The notes under the pieces are model-generated. The model saw only the letters and a program-made list of their open reading frames with translations. It was not told the origin of the DNA and ran no database searches. DNA of 64,000 nucleotides, taken from NCBI GenBank assembly GCA_028117185.1, contig JAOHHD010000005.1:1-64000 (forward strand), given 5' to 3'. Shown piece by piece: positions 36,031-44,908 of this stretch (its first letter is position 1; every line of letters begins with the position of its first letter). This stretch comes from Luminiphilus sp. Lineage in GTDB: Bacteria > Pseudomonadota > Gammaproteobacteria > Pseudomonadales > Halieaceae. The position numbers were made by a program, and so were the translations under genes.

Positions 36031-37038
36031 ATGACGCTTAATCTTCATCCACCTCATCTTTTATTTTTGGGGGATATCAAGAATCCTTTGGACGCCAAAA
36101 CAGCGATGGGCGTTTTGGCGTGGCGTCCGGAGCACTGTATAGGGCAGTTCCGACTGCCCGGCTGCCAAGTCGATCTGGGACTGCCAGATCTCAACCCCGC
36201 GGAAGCCTTTAATGCGGGCGCGAGAAGCCTCCTGATTGGCGTCGCTCCGGTTGGTGGTGAGATCGCGCCTAGGTGGCTGGAGTCGATTCGCCTCTCATTA
36301 AACAGTGGTCTGTCTGTCGTGAGTGGGTTGCATCAAACATTGGCCGCTGCACCGGGGTTGCAATCGCTTGCTGACGAAAAGCGGTTGGCCTTGGTCGACG
36401 TCAGGGTGCCCCCTGATTTCCAACAAGTTGCCTCGGGCCGGAAACGAACAGGCAAAAGGTTGCTGACTGTTGGCACAGATTGCTGCGTGGGTAAAAAGTA
36501 CACGGCATTAGCGGTGTGGAAAGCGCTTGCCAACCACGGGGTGGACACCACGTTTCGTGCAACCGGTCAGACTGGCATTATGATCGCGGGCGCGGGCGTT
36601 CCAGTGGATGCGGTCGTATCAGATTTTTTAGCAGGCGTGTGTGAGCACTTGACACCAGATGCCCATGAAGATCATTGGGATATTATCGAGGGTCAGGGGT
36701 CTTTATTTCATCCCGCATACGCACCCGTTACGCTGGGCCTGCTGCATGGCAGCCAGCCCGATTTACTGCTGCTTTGTCATGATCCGGAGCGGCTGGCCAT
36801 CGACGACTTTGAGGGTTATCCGATACCTGCACTTAGCGACAGTATTCGCCGTTACGAAGAGGCTGCGAGGCTCACTAACCCCGCAGCTAAGGTGGCGGGG
36901 ATCAGTCTGATCACTGCCAGAATTGATGCAAACAGAGCCGATGATATCTGTGCTCAAATCACCGAGTCGACAGGCTTGCCCTGCTTCGACCCGCTTAAAA
37001 ATGCGATTGACGCGATAGTGTTGGATCTCATTGCTTAG
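36031..37038 (+). CDS. dgcN: DUF1611-family protein, DgcN-like N-acetyltransferase
   Basis: A 335-residue DUF1611 protein with a Rossmann-like N-terminal half (LFLGDIKNPLDAKTAMGVL) and a P-loop-like region near residues 148-158 (GTDCCVGKKYTA), then IEGQGSLFHPAYAPVTLGL. The gene next door is an enolase-superfamily epimerase, the arrangement reported for the marine D-glutamate pathway DgcN-DgcA, where DgcN acetylates D-Glu and DgcA racemises the N-acetyl product. My naming rests on this pairing and on memory of that work. The ATG at 36031 follows GGAGCGA; upstream extension to 35962 is unlikely. Confidence 0.72.
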   Translation: MTLNLHPPHLLFLGDIKNPLDAKTAMGVLAWRPEHCIGQFRLPGCQVDLGLPDLNPAEAFNAGARSLLIGVAPVGGEIAPRWLESIRLSLNSGLSVVSGLHQTLAAAPGLQSLADEKRLALVDVRVPPDFQQVASGRKRTGKRLLTVGTDCCVGKKYTALAVWKALANHGVDTTFRATGQTGIMIAGAGVPVDAVVSDFLAGVCEHLTPDAHEDHWDIIEGQGSLFHPAYAPVTLGLLHGSQPDLLLLCHDPERLAIDDFEGYPIPALSDSIRRYEEAARLTNPAAKVAGISLITARIDANRADDICAQITESTGLPCFDPLKNAIDAIVLDLIA

Positions 37039-37047
37039 GCGTCTGCT

Positions 37048-38046
37048 ATGAATCTGAAACTAGCATTGGACCTGGAACTGAAACTGGAACCAAAGGAATG
37101 GCGTCTAAAGGCGCCGTTTATTACGGCTGCGGAGGTGGTTCACGCTATCCAAGTGCTCCATGTGACCTTATCTCAGGCGGGTTTTTGCGGCCGTTCTGAA
37201 ACGATGGGTGTTGACTATTTGGGCGAGACAATCGAGAGCATGCAGGCCGAAGTCGCAGCGCTGGGCGCCGCGGCAATTGCGAGCCTCGATGTCGAGATGC
37301 TTCAGCACTTACTGCCACCAGGCGGTAGCCGAAATGGGCTTGACTGCGCGCTGTGGGACCTGCAATCGAAGCAAGCGGGGAGCGGGATCGGCACCTTAAC
37401 CGGTATCTCGTTGGCGCCCGTTCATACCTTATTCACGCTGTCGCTGGATGATCCCGACGCGATGGCGCGGCGGGCCAGTGAACTGCCTCAGCTCCAGCGA
37501 CTTAAGCTCAAGCTCGACGCACAGGAGCCATTGGATTGTCTTGAGGCGATCCGAGCGGCGCGGCCCGACGCGCAGCTGGTGATCGACGCCAATGGTAGCT
37601 GGCAACCTGCATTAATGACGAAATTGGGGGATCATTTGGCGCGTCTTGAGGTGGCCTTACTCGAGCAGCCGCTGCCGATCGATGCGGACCATGCGCTGGA
37701 GAATCTCAATTACCCGGTGCCGCTCTGCGCCGACGAGTCGTGCCAGAGTAGTGCAGACCTCGAGCGTAATGCCGAGCGCTACGATGCCATCAACATCAAA
37801 CTCGATAAATGCGGGGGACTCACGGATGCGTTGGTCATTCGCGATTGGTGCCAGCGCCATGGCAAAAAGGTCATGGTGGGCAACATGTTGGGATCGTCTT
37901 TGGCGATGGCCCCTGCCTTAGTGGTGGCTCAAGGCGCTGATTTTATCGATTTAGACGGACCGCTTTGGCAGCAAGCCGATGCTGAGCCGCCGCTGTGTAT
38001 TCGGAGCGGATGCATCGATCCGCCCCCCTCGGCATTGTGGGGCTGA
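37048..38046 (+). CDS. dgcA: Enolase-superfamily dipeptide epimerase-like protein, DgcA-like racemase
   Basis: A 332-residue enolase-superfamily enzyme. The catalytic set is visible: KxK at K153/K155 (RLKLKLD), metal ligands D180 (VIDANG), E206 (LLEQPLP) and D229 (CADESC), and the opposite base K251 (INIKLDKCGG). This is the L-Ala-D/L-Glu epimerase subgroup. Nine bases separate it from the DUF1611 gene, so the pair is probably one operon. The likely reaction is inversion of N-acetyl-D-Glu to the L form; a peptidoglycan dipeptide epimerase is the alternative. Confidence 0.8.
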   Translation: MNLKLALDLELKLEPKEWRLKAPFITAAEVVHAIQVLHVTLSQAGFCGRSETMGVDYLGETIESMQAEVAALGAAAIASLDVEMLQHLLPPGGSRNGLDCALWDLQSKQAGSGIGTLTGISLAPVHTLFTLSLDDPDAMARRASELPQLQRLKLKLDAQEPLDCLEAIRAARPDAQLVIDANGSWQPALMTKLGDHLARLEVALLEQPLPIDADHALENLNYPVPLCADESCQSSADLERNAERYDAINIKLDKCGGLTDALVIRDWCQRHGKKVMVGNMLGSSLAMAPALVVAQGADFIDLDGPLWQQADAEPPLCIRSGCIDPPPSALWG

Positions 38047-38083
38047 TTAACTCCCCTGTTTTGCTGCCTAGCTTTTGACTATC

Positions 38084-38290
38084 ATGCACGCTTTTTTTCG
38101 GGGCATAGTGGTGCGAGAGCGATCCAAATTGTGCGAGGTGTGTACCGCCGAGACTCCCACGCTTTATCGTTGCCGGGCAAATCGGCTGAAAAATTGGCAG
38201 TTTTTGTGCAACCGGTGTGTCGAGCGTTTGAAGATGCAGTGCCCCGATAGTTACCAATATGGCGGCACCTGGAAGCGCTTTAGGAAATAG
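38084..38290 (+). CDS. Small Cys-rich, probably zinc-binding protein
   Basis: A 68-residue basic protein. It carries CEVC, then a lone Cys in LYRCRANRLKNWQFLCNRCV, giving C-x2-C ... C ... C-x2-C, a layout expected of a zinc ribbon. The tail is MQCPDSYQYGGTWKRFRK. It sits 37 bases after dgcA on the same strand and 51 before the membrane hydroxylase. I do not recognise the family; nucleic-acid binding or a redox role are both possible. Weak ribosome binding site. Confidence 0.58.
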   Translation: MHAFFRGIVVRERSKLCEVCTAETPTLYRCRANRLKNWQFLCNRCVERLKMQCPDSYQYGGTWKRFRK

Positions 38291-38341
38291 TGCTGTCCTA
38301 ACATAGCCCGCGCACTCCTGAAACTTGGTTACACTCCGGAT

Positions 38342-39184
38342 ATGGATTTAATCGTTATGGCACTGCCGGTGTTTCTTTTGCTCATGGTGGCAGAGGCAAC
38401 CCTGACCAGCTTGCGCGGGCATAACGTTTACGCCCTCAAAGACTTCGGCGGCTCAATGTCGCAGTTGGCTATTAATATTGTAGTGCGGCTCGCGATTGGT
38501 GGAATACTGATTGCGCTGCACTTTTGGCTATACCAGTTTCGAGTGTTGGAAGTGCCGGCGGGCCCTTGGGGATGGCTCCTCACGTTTTTAGTGATTGATT
38601 TTGTTTTCTACTGGTATCACCGGGGACAGCATCGGGTGCGGTTTTTGTGGTGTGCCCACGTGGTCCACCATTCCAGTGAACACATGAACCTCGGCACGGC
38701 GCTAAGGCAGTCGCCAACGGGGCCTTTTACCAAGGCCTTGTTCTACTGGCCGCTGCCGTTACTGGGTTTTGATCCATTGGTCATTGTGAGCGCTGGCACT
38801 ATCGCAACCATCTATGGTTTTTGGACCCATACCGAAGTCGTCAAAAAACTGTGGGCACCACTAGAGTGGGTATTGGTCACCCCTTCACACCACCGCGCGC
38901 ATCACGGCTCGAACCCCGAGTACATCGATAGGAACTACGGCAATTTTTTGATTATCTGGGATCGATTATTTGGCACTTTTGAGCCCGAGGTGGCACGGGT
39001 ACGCTACGGCCTGCTTACCAATATTCATACTTACAACCCGCTGCGTATTGCCTTCGGTGAATGGTTGCAGTTGTTCCGCGATTCTGTGGCCGCCCGCTCC
39101 GTCACCCGTTTAGGGCAGCTGTGGTTGCGGCCGCCTCGAGAACAGTCAGAGGCGCCGTCGATGGCAGGACATCCGAGCCGTTAA
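38342..39184 (+). CDS. Sterol desaturase / fatty acid hydroxylase family membrane protein
   Basis: A 280-residue membrane protein with hydrophobic segments near residues 3-20, 42-65, 75-92 and 135-160. Three histidine boxes bind a diiron centre: HRGQH (93-97), HVVHHSSEH (106-114) and HHRAHH (183-188). Family members hydroxylate or desaturate sterols, fatty acids, carotenoids or alkylglycerols. In a carotenoid-making phototroph a carotenoid or lipid substrate is plausible but not shown. Its stop lies 8 bases from the convergent DUF885 gene. Confidence 0.9.
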   Translation: MDLIVMALPVFLLLMVAEATLTSLRGHNVYALKDFGGSMSQLAINIVVRLAIGGILIALHFWLYQFRVLEVPAGPWGWLLTFLVIDFVFYWYHRGQHRVRFLWCAHVVHHSSEHMNLGTALRQSPTGPFTKALFYWPLPLLGFDPLVIVSAGTIATIYGFWTHTEVVKKLWAPLEWVLVTPSHHRAHHGSNPEYIDRNYGNFLIIWDRLFGTFEPEVARVRYGLLTNIHTYNPLRIAFGEWLQLFRDSVAARSVTRLGQLWLRPPREQSEAPSMAGHPSR

Positions 39185-39192
39185 ACGCGAGT

Positions 39193-40938
39193 CTACTGGC
39201 CCGTGCCTTGCCCAGTTATCCAGTCGGTGACGGACTCTTCCAGCATGGGTAGCGTGACGCTGCCCATGCCGATTAGCCGGTCATGAAAACCCCGCAGATC
39301 AAAGTCCTCGCCTAACCTAGATTCTGCCAATGTGCGCAGTCGGCGCAGCTCGAGCATGCCGAGCATGTAGGAAGTAGCCTGACCCGGCCAAGAGATGTAG
39401 CGGTCGATTTCGTTCTGGATATCCACCGCCGCCCAGCCCGAGTTGGCCATCATGTAGTCGACCGTCTGCTGGCGAGTCCAGCCCATTGTATGCAGGCCAC
39501 TGTCCATCACTAGCCGCGAAGCACGGGCGATTTGGTCCGAGTACAGGCCAATGCGGTCGAGTGGAGTGGGGTAGAGGCCCAATTCGTCGGCCAAGCGTTC
39601 CGAGTAAAGAGCCCAGCCCTCGCCGTATCCCGAGTTCCACAAATATCGCGCCAGAGCGTGCTGCGTGTCACCCAGCTCGAGTGCAATGGCACCTTGTAAA
39701 TGGTGTCCGGGGTAGGTCTCGTGGTGCAGGGTGGCGAGCTGGTTCGATTTGGAACGACCAGCGGGGTCGGTAACCGCGATATAAAATATTCCGGGGCGAG
39801 TGCCGTCTTCTGACGAAGAGTGGTACTCGCCAGAGCCGCTCTCGGCAAATTCGGGATAAGGTTTAACCAGTACGTCGGCTTTGGGGAGTGTGCCGAACGC
39901 TCTGGGCATAGCCGCTTTGACGGCATCGAGCGCGTCGGTGGAGTATTTGAGCACGGCGTCTTCTGACTCAAAGGTAAAGGCGGGATCTTCGTTAACCCGG
40001 CGCAGAAACGCCGAGACATCACCTCCGCCAAAGTGCTCATCTAGGGTGACCTGGATTTCCTCCCGAATCTTGGCCACTTGCTCAAGGCCCACCTTATGGA
40101 TTTCTTCAGCCGGTACGGTTTTGGTCACAAATGAGCGTATCAGGGCGGGGTAGCAGGCTTCACCGCTGGGATTGGCTGAGACGGCCAACGCCTCGCGGGC
40201 CTGAGCAAGATACTCGTTCTCGATAAAGTCAGCGTAACGATTGAGCGCCGGCACAATTTCGTCGGCGTAAATGGCCTCAACCGATGCCTTGAAGGCGGCA
40301 TCGTCGGTGCGCTGACCGGGTCCAAGAAAGATGCTGCCATTACCAATCAGTGAGCGCACCTGCTGGGGCACCGCTTCTACGGTGACCCGCGGCGCGCTGT
40401 AACCCAACTCCAGACCCTCTCGGAGGTTTGTGATTTCGTTGTCGATAAAGGCTGGCATGGCAGCGAGACGCACCAGCGCTTGCGCTCTCAGTTCTGGTGT
40501 CTCGATCGGCTGCAGGTCAAAGACAAAGGGCACCCAGGTGTGCCAGCTGGTGGTGGTGCTCGCTTGCCATAGCTCTTCGCGGCAAACTCGTAGGGCCAGT
40601 GAGCTCTCCAGTTGTTCTTTGAGCAGGCCATAGGTCACCCAGTCGCGGCTGCCTACCTCGGTGGGTTTCTCAATCAATTTAAAACGCGCCAGCCAGTCAT
40701 CTTCCTTTTGCTGCCATGCGCTTAATCCTGCTAGGGAGTTGTCGGGTAGCTGATCATGCCGTGTGCCCTCTATAGAGAAGTAGGTACCCATGAGTGAGTC
40801 CTGCTCCATCCATGCTGCGAGATACTCGTCGGCCAGGATTTCGATCGGGCGGTTTTCCGGTGAGTCCGGAGGCGGATCGTTGCAGGCAACAAGTGTCAGC
40901 GATAATCCAAGTGCGAGTAGAAGTCGTGCGGGGCGCAT
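39193..40938 (-). CDS. DUF885-family lipoprotein, putative metallopeptidase
   Basis: A 581-residue protein with a lipoprotein signal (RPARLLLALGLSLTLVAC, lipobox LVAC, then NDPPP). The DUF885 family is related to M32-like zinc carboxypeptidases; the motif LHHETYPGHHLQ near residue 395 is its HE-x-x-PGH signature. A second conserved block is GYGEGWALYSERLADELG. It probably acts on peptides in the periplasm. ATG at 40938 follows GGAGAG; the longer frame to 41022 is not needed. Confidence 0.85.
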   Translation of the reverse strand: MRPARLLLALGLSLTLVACNDPPPDSPENRPIEILADEYLAAWMEQDSLMGTYFSIEGTRHDQLPDNSLAGLSAWQQKEDDWLARFKLIEKPTEVGSRDWVTYGLLKEQLESSLALRVCREELWQASTTTSWHTWVPFVFDLQPIETPELRAQALVRLAAMPAFIDNEITNLREGLELGYSAPRVTVEAVPQQVRSLIGNGSIFLGPGQRTDDAAFKASVEAIYADEIVPALNRYADFIENEYLAQAREALAVSANPSGEACYPALIRSFVTKTVPAEEIHKVGLEQVAKIREEIQVTLDEHFGGGDVSAFLRRVNEDPAFTFESEDAVLKYSTDALDAVKAAMPRAFGTLPKADVLVKPYPEFAESGSGEYHSSSEDGTRPGIFYIAVTDPAGRSKSNQLATLHHETYPGHHLQGAIALELGDTQHALARYLWNSGYGEGWALYSERLADELGLYPTPLDRIGLYSDQIARASRLVMDSGLHTMGWTRQQTVDYMMANSGWAAVDIQNEIDRYISWPGQATSYMLGMLELRRLRTLAESRLGEDFDLRGFHDRLIGMGSVTLPMLEESVTDWITGQGTGQ

Positions 40939-41303
40939 TTTTCTCTCCATTAGGGCCGGACAGTGTTGGCGCATTATGAGACCTATGACGCGCAGAAGGA
41001 AATGACGCCCAGGCTGAACCAATTCGTAGAGCGAACTAACCCGGTGCTGGTGACGGTAAAACGAGATCGTTCGGCTCAGTTAGGCGGGCTTTTACCGCTT
41101 TGGTGGCAAAACTGATGAAAGTGCGCTGACGCGGCCTGGCTTGCGCAATCGCTGTTCAGGGCGGAATCGATCACGACAATGGTGTCAACCTGTCGACACG
41201 CCGTGCGAGTAAAACGGTATCTACCCCAATCGTGCAGGCTCCATTCGTGAACGGCGCAAAGGGACCGGCTTATCGTAAGCAGCGAGTGTCCCTGCGGCGT
41301 GTC
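40939..41303. other. Intergenic region, no gene seen
   Basis: These 365 bases between the DUF885 gene start and the end of the glycosyltransferase gene contain the DUF885 promoter on the minus strand. Only short frames occur and none has a convincing start or composition. Confidence 0.5.
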
Positions 41304-42584
41304 TTATCCGGTCCAGCCAAAATGCTGATAGATCGCGTCACGAAGCGCGCTCGGCGTGCCCCCATGGCTGACAGGCCATTGGTCAGGTGCGCGCATCGCT
41401 TCATTGAGCGTGAGGTTAGGGAAGTGATGATCCCTCAGTAAATGAATGATCTTGAGTAGTCTGAACCCATCGAACCAAGTGTGGGTATGGTGCTGACGTG
41501 CGGCGTCAGATTTACCCGCGTTGTGAATGTGTCGTATCGCCTTTCGGTAATCCCATTGGTTGAGTAGCCGGTCTAAATCTGTGCCGATGGCATTACCGAG
41601 GTGGTCGACTAACTGCCTTTGCGTATCCGCCTCGAGTACACTGCTCCACTGTCGAAACAGTTGCAGCAGCTGCTCCAGTACCGCAAAACAGTTAGCGTGA
41701 TAAAAGAGCGGCACATCGCAAGGGTCAGTCGCAGCCATTAACTTCTCCACCGCGGGGCCCGTGCCAAAGGGCACTCGGTTCGATTGTCGTGAAGTAATGC
41801 TCACACCAGCGCCGCTCGCGCAGTGAACCGATCCCACTTTGGCCAGTTTATTAAGCAGGTAAAAATCTTCAGCTGCATTGCGAAGCGGCATGCCGCGAAC
41901 TGCAGCATAGGCATGACTGTTTATGACACAGCTGCTGCCCAAGGTGTGGAATGCATAGGGTGAGCCGATCGCCTGTAGGTGCAGAACGTAGTGATGCATT
42001 GTGAGCTCATAAATGAGCGTTGCGTGAGAGATTGCCGGATCATCCGTTGCGCGATGGGTGAAGGGTAGCGAGACCGCGCTCGCCTCACTCGGCCATGTGC
42101 GGGTGAGCAGGCTTGCATCCCACTCGGTGTCGGCATCGGTGGAATAAATCCAAGGTGAGCTCACGGTGTGACGATCAATCAAGGTGAGTGCCACATCGCA
42201 GCCGACTCGGCGGGCACGTCCCACACCTTGATCATTGGGCGTCGCGCCCTCGAGCGCCTCGAGATCAATGCTCAGTAGAGAAAAAGAGCGGCTTGCCTCG
42301 TGTAGATCGTAACCGAGTTGCAGGGGACGGGTAGGCAGGGTAGCGAGCGCCTCTTTCAGCGATTGATTGACCTCTGGCACACTGGAAGCGGGACGATTGA
42401 TGACCACGATAAGCAGTACAGAGGCCGTTTCGAAGGCCTGTACAAAGCGGTGGATGAATCCGGGGCTTTCATCGAAACAAGGTAGCACCATGACGTGTTG
42501 CCACTCGCCTCTGAGCACTGGGCAACCCATTGGCAGCAGCGCGTACTGCGCGAGGTACTGATCGATCGCGCGGCGGTGCGTCAT
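41304..42584 (-). CDS. Glycosyltransferase-like protein (GT-A fold)
   Basis: A 426-residue soluble protein. It has a nucleotide-sugar-transferase-like start (HVMVLPCFDESPGFIHRF), a DxD-type motif in IYSTDADTEWDASLL near residue 150 and AAEDFYLLNKLAKVG near residue 240, which resembles the acceptor/catalytic ED motif of family 2 glycosyltransferases. There is no membrane helix. The last ~150 residues are His-rich and unlike known domains to me. Start is two bases after the miaE stop, so the genes are co-transcribed. Donor and acceptor are unknown. Confidence 0.72.
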   Translation of the reverse strand: MTHRRAIDQYLAQYALLPMGCPVLRGEWQHVMVLPCFDESPGFIHRFVQAFETASVLLIVVINRPASSVPEVNQSLKEALATLPTRPLQLGYDLHEASRSFSLLSIDLEALEGATPNDQGVGRARRVGCDVALTLIDRHTVSSPWIYSTDADTEWDASLLTRTWPSEASAVSLPFTHRATDDPAISHATLIYELTMHHYVLHLQAIGSPYAFHTLGSSCVINSHAYAAVRGMPLRNAAEDFYLLNKLAKVGSVHCASGAGVSITSRQSNRVPFGTGPAVEKLMAATDPCDVPLFYHANCFAVLEQLLQLFRQWSSVLEADTQRQLVDHLGNAIGTDLDRLLNQWDYRKAIRHIHNAGKSDAARQHHTHTWFDGFRLLKIIHLLRDHHFPNLTLNEAMRAPDQWPVSHGGTPSALRDAIYQHFGWTG

Positions 42585-42586
42585 GC

Positions 42587-43165
42587 TCAGTGAAGCGCTG
42601 CTCTGATCGGTAGCGTTTGCAGGCAGCGCGCTTCGGCAATCAGCAGTTCTTGCCAGCGCGTATCGATAATCTCTGCCGTGAAGTATTCATGCGCTAAGTC
42701 GAGGAATAGCGCAAAGTGTCTTGCCTCCGAACGTGCGAGTGAGGCATAAAAACGCTGTAATTCGCAACTCGGTAATCCTGTCGCGACCAGGGCGAACCGC
42801 TCCGCGCCACGTGCTTCAATTACCGCACCAGTCAACAATCGATCGAGCAAGTAGACCTCTGAATCAGATCTAATCCAGCTGCGGATTTCATTCACATAGG
42901 GGTCTTTTTTATCGGCACTCAATTGCAGTTGGCGCTGTTGAATATGTTTAATGACTTCGCGGAAGTGAACCATTTCTTCTACGGCGAGTTCCGACATGGC
43001 GGCCACAAGCCGGGTTCGATCGGGATAGTGAGACAGCATGGACAGCGCCATACCCGCCGCCTTCTTTTCAGCGGCAGCATGATCTAGCAAGAATTGATCA
43101 AAGTTATCGAGCACGCAAGCCAGCCACGTGTCAGGTGACGAGCAGAGTAAAGGGGATTCGGGCAT
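42587..43165 (-). CDS. miaE: tRNA-(ms2io6A)-hydroxylase
   Basis: MiaE is a diiron monooxygenase that hydroxylates the isopentenyl group of ms2i6A37 in tRNA. The 192-residue ferritin-like protein has the iron ligands in AEKKAAGMALSML, VEEMVHFREVIKH (E-x-x-H) and a second pair around VIEARGAERF and RSEARHFALFLDLAHEYF. It shows the compact length of the bacterial family. It heads a two-gene operon with the glycosyltransferase. This enzyme needs oxygen, in line with an aerobic lifestyle. Confidence 0.92.
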   Translation of the reverse strand: MPESPLLCSSPDTWLACVLDNFDQFLLDHAAAEKKAAGMALSMLSHYPDRTRLVAAMSELAVEEMVHFREVIKHIQQRQLQLSADKKDPYVNEIRSWIRSDSEVYLLDRLLTGAVIEARGAERFALVATGLPSCELQRFYASLARSEARHFALFLDLAHEYFTAEIIDTRWQELLIAEARCLQTLPIRAALH

Positions 43166-43463
43166 GACACATTAACCGGTTTCTTAATGTCCGATAGCGT
43201 AGCGCAGTTAATTCTCGATGACACAGCAGATTTTTATTGACCGCTACTGGGTTTCGCTCGGGTGGTCGTAGCGCTGTTCTCTGCGCAAAGGTCACGTTAA
43301 TGCGTGCGCAGATAACACCTACTGATCACATTCTGCCGTAACGGCCGATGACGCGATGTCGGGTAAGCGGGATCACAGGACATTGCTCAGTCATGCCTGG
43401 TGTTGCTCCTGATCTTGTCTTGTCGATGGTGCAATCGTCGGGTGAGGTGTGGCTTCCTTGCAC

Positions 43464-44564
43464 TTACTTGTCTGGCGACATCACCGTTCTCCAGCCACCG
43501 GGTTCCAGTATCCAAAACGCGTTTTGCGGCACCTGTTGCTCGCGGAGTGCGTCCTCGAGATCGATGAGCGGTTGGTCTATCGTTTCCCAGGTGAGCTGAA
43601 ACACGCCAAAGTGAATGCCAAGACTCTGTTTACTATTAAGGTTCCGATGTGCTCGCACGGCTTCCTCTGGATTGAGGTGAACATCTTTCATGAACCAGCG
43701 CGGTTCATAGGCACCGATCGGTAGTAGGCTCAAGGCAAAAGGCCCGTAGCGTTCGCCTTGTGCTTCAAAGTGCGGCGAGTAGCCGGTGTCGCCAGCAAAG
43801 TAGATCGCCCCCTCGGGGGTCTCCACCACAAAGGAGCCCCACAGGGTTTTCATTTGGTCGGTCGCGCCGCGCCCCGAGCGGTGCTGGCACTCCACAAAGT
43901 GCACGGTGGCCGCGCCCACTTGGGTGTGCTCGCCCCAGTCGAGTTCCAGCGCGTTGGCATAGCCCTGTTTTCTCAGGAGCTTGGCGTTACCTAGCCCTGA
44001 CACGATCACCGGCTCTTTCTCCTGCTGCTGGCGCAGTTTTTTAAGGCTCGCGGTGTCGAGGTGGTCGTAGTGGTTGTGGCTGATCAGAATCAGATCGATC
44101 TCGGGCAATACCTCAATGGGGATGCCCGGGTCGCGCACCCGCTTGGGCCCTGCAAAGGTAACCGGGCTCACGCGCTGTGACCATACCGGGTCGGTAAGGA
44201 TATTGAGGCCCGCCACCTGCACCAGCACCGTGGCGTGGTTAACGTAGGTGGCGCGAATGCCCTCGGTGACCCGCGCAACGATGGGGTCGGCGGGCGGGTT
44301 CTCGATGGTCTTCGGCCACTTTTCTTTGTTCCATAGGTTCTGCCAAAGGAACTTGCTGATATCCCCCGCGCCCTTGTCGGCACCACTGGTGTTGTAAAAG
44401 CGTTTGCCGTCGTAGTGCGTGCTCAAAGGCCACTCCCTCTCTATCCGTGAATTATTCGGTGTGTCTGTTTCATCGAGCCCCGTGCTGGTCGAGCAGCCAC
44501 AGAGCAGCAACACCGCCATGACTGCGCGTAAGTGGACCAGTGGGGGAGTAGGGCTTGTGGTCAT
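43464..44564 (-). CDS. MBL-fold lipoprotein, NAPE-PLD-like hydrolase
   Basis: A 366-residue metallo-beta-lactamase-fold protein with a lipobox (VMAVLLLCGCS). The metal motif is H-x-H-x-D-H in ISHNHYDHLD near residue 165, with later ligands in FVECQHRSGRG and YFAGDTGYSPHF and the terminal SLGIHFGVFQ. The pattern and the N-terminal ATYVNHATVLVQVAG region match the N-acyl-phosphatidylethanolamine phospholipase D-like branch. It would act on lipids or phosphodiesters at the periplasmic face. It lies near another phospholipase-D-like lipoprotein. Confidence 0.88.
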   Translation of the reverse strand: MTTSPTPPLVHLRAVMAVLLLCGCSTSTGLDETDTPNNSRIEREWPLSTHYDGKRFYNTSGADKGAGDISKFLWQNLWNKEKWPKTIENPPADPIVARVTEGIRATYVNHATVLVQVAGLNILTDPVWSQRVSPVTFAGPKRVRDPGIPIEVLPEIDLILISHNHYDHLDTASLKKLRQQQEKEPVIVSGLGNAKLLRKQGYANALELDWGEHTQVGAATVHFVECQHRSGRGATDQMKTLWGSFVVETPEGAIYFAGDTGYSPHFEAQGERYGPFALSLLPIGAYEPRWFMKDVHLNPEEAVRAHRNLNSKQSLGIHFGVFQLTWETIDQPLIDLEDALREQQVPQNAFWILEPGGWRTVMSPDK

Positions 44565-44908
44565 GGGTGCCTATGCCGCATCGGCATGCGTTACGGGGTC
44601 GCCGGTGTTTACGGAGCGCGCGATGATGGAGATCAAATAATACAGCTCATCATGCTCCCTGAGTGAGGCGATTACTGCTGGGCCCGTGCGAGCGAGTGTT
44701 GGTGAGGGGAGCCTGCGCGTGGCGGTCACTGCCCTGTATCTTCTGGGGAGCGATCGTCACGTTACCTGACATAGTGGGCCCACAGCTCATGGCCATCGGG
44801 TATTCGCGGGTAAGGCGGCCGAGCTCACGAACGAATAAACACAGGTGATGCGGCAGATGAAATACCGTGAGTGATGTTGGCTCTCGTTGTTTTATGTCGA
44901 CAGGGCGT
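44565..44908. other. Intergenic region, no gene seen
   Basis: These 344 bases precede the MBL gene start and follow the HKD-phospholipase stop, both minus strand. A frame on the minus strand runs through from inside the phospholipase gene and is a shadow there. No tRNA-like or hairpin-plus-T structure noticed. Confidence 0.5.
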
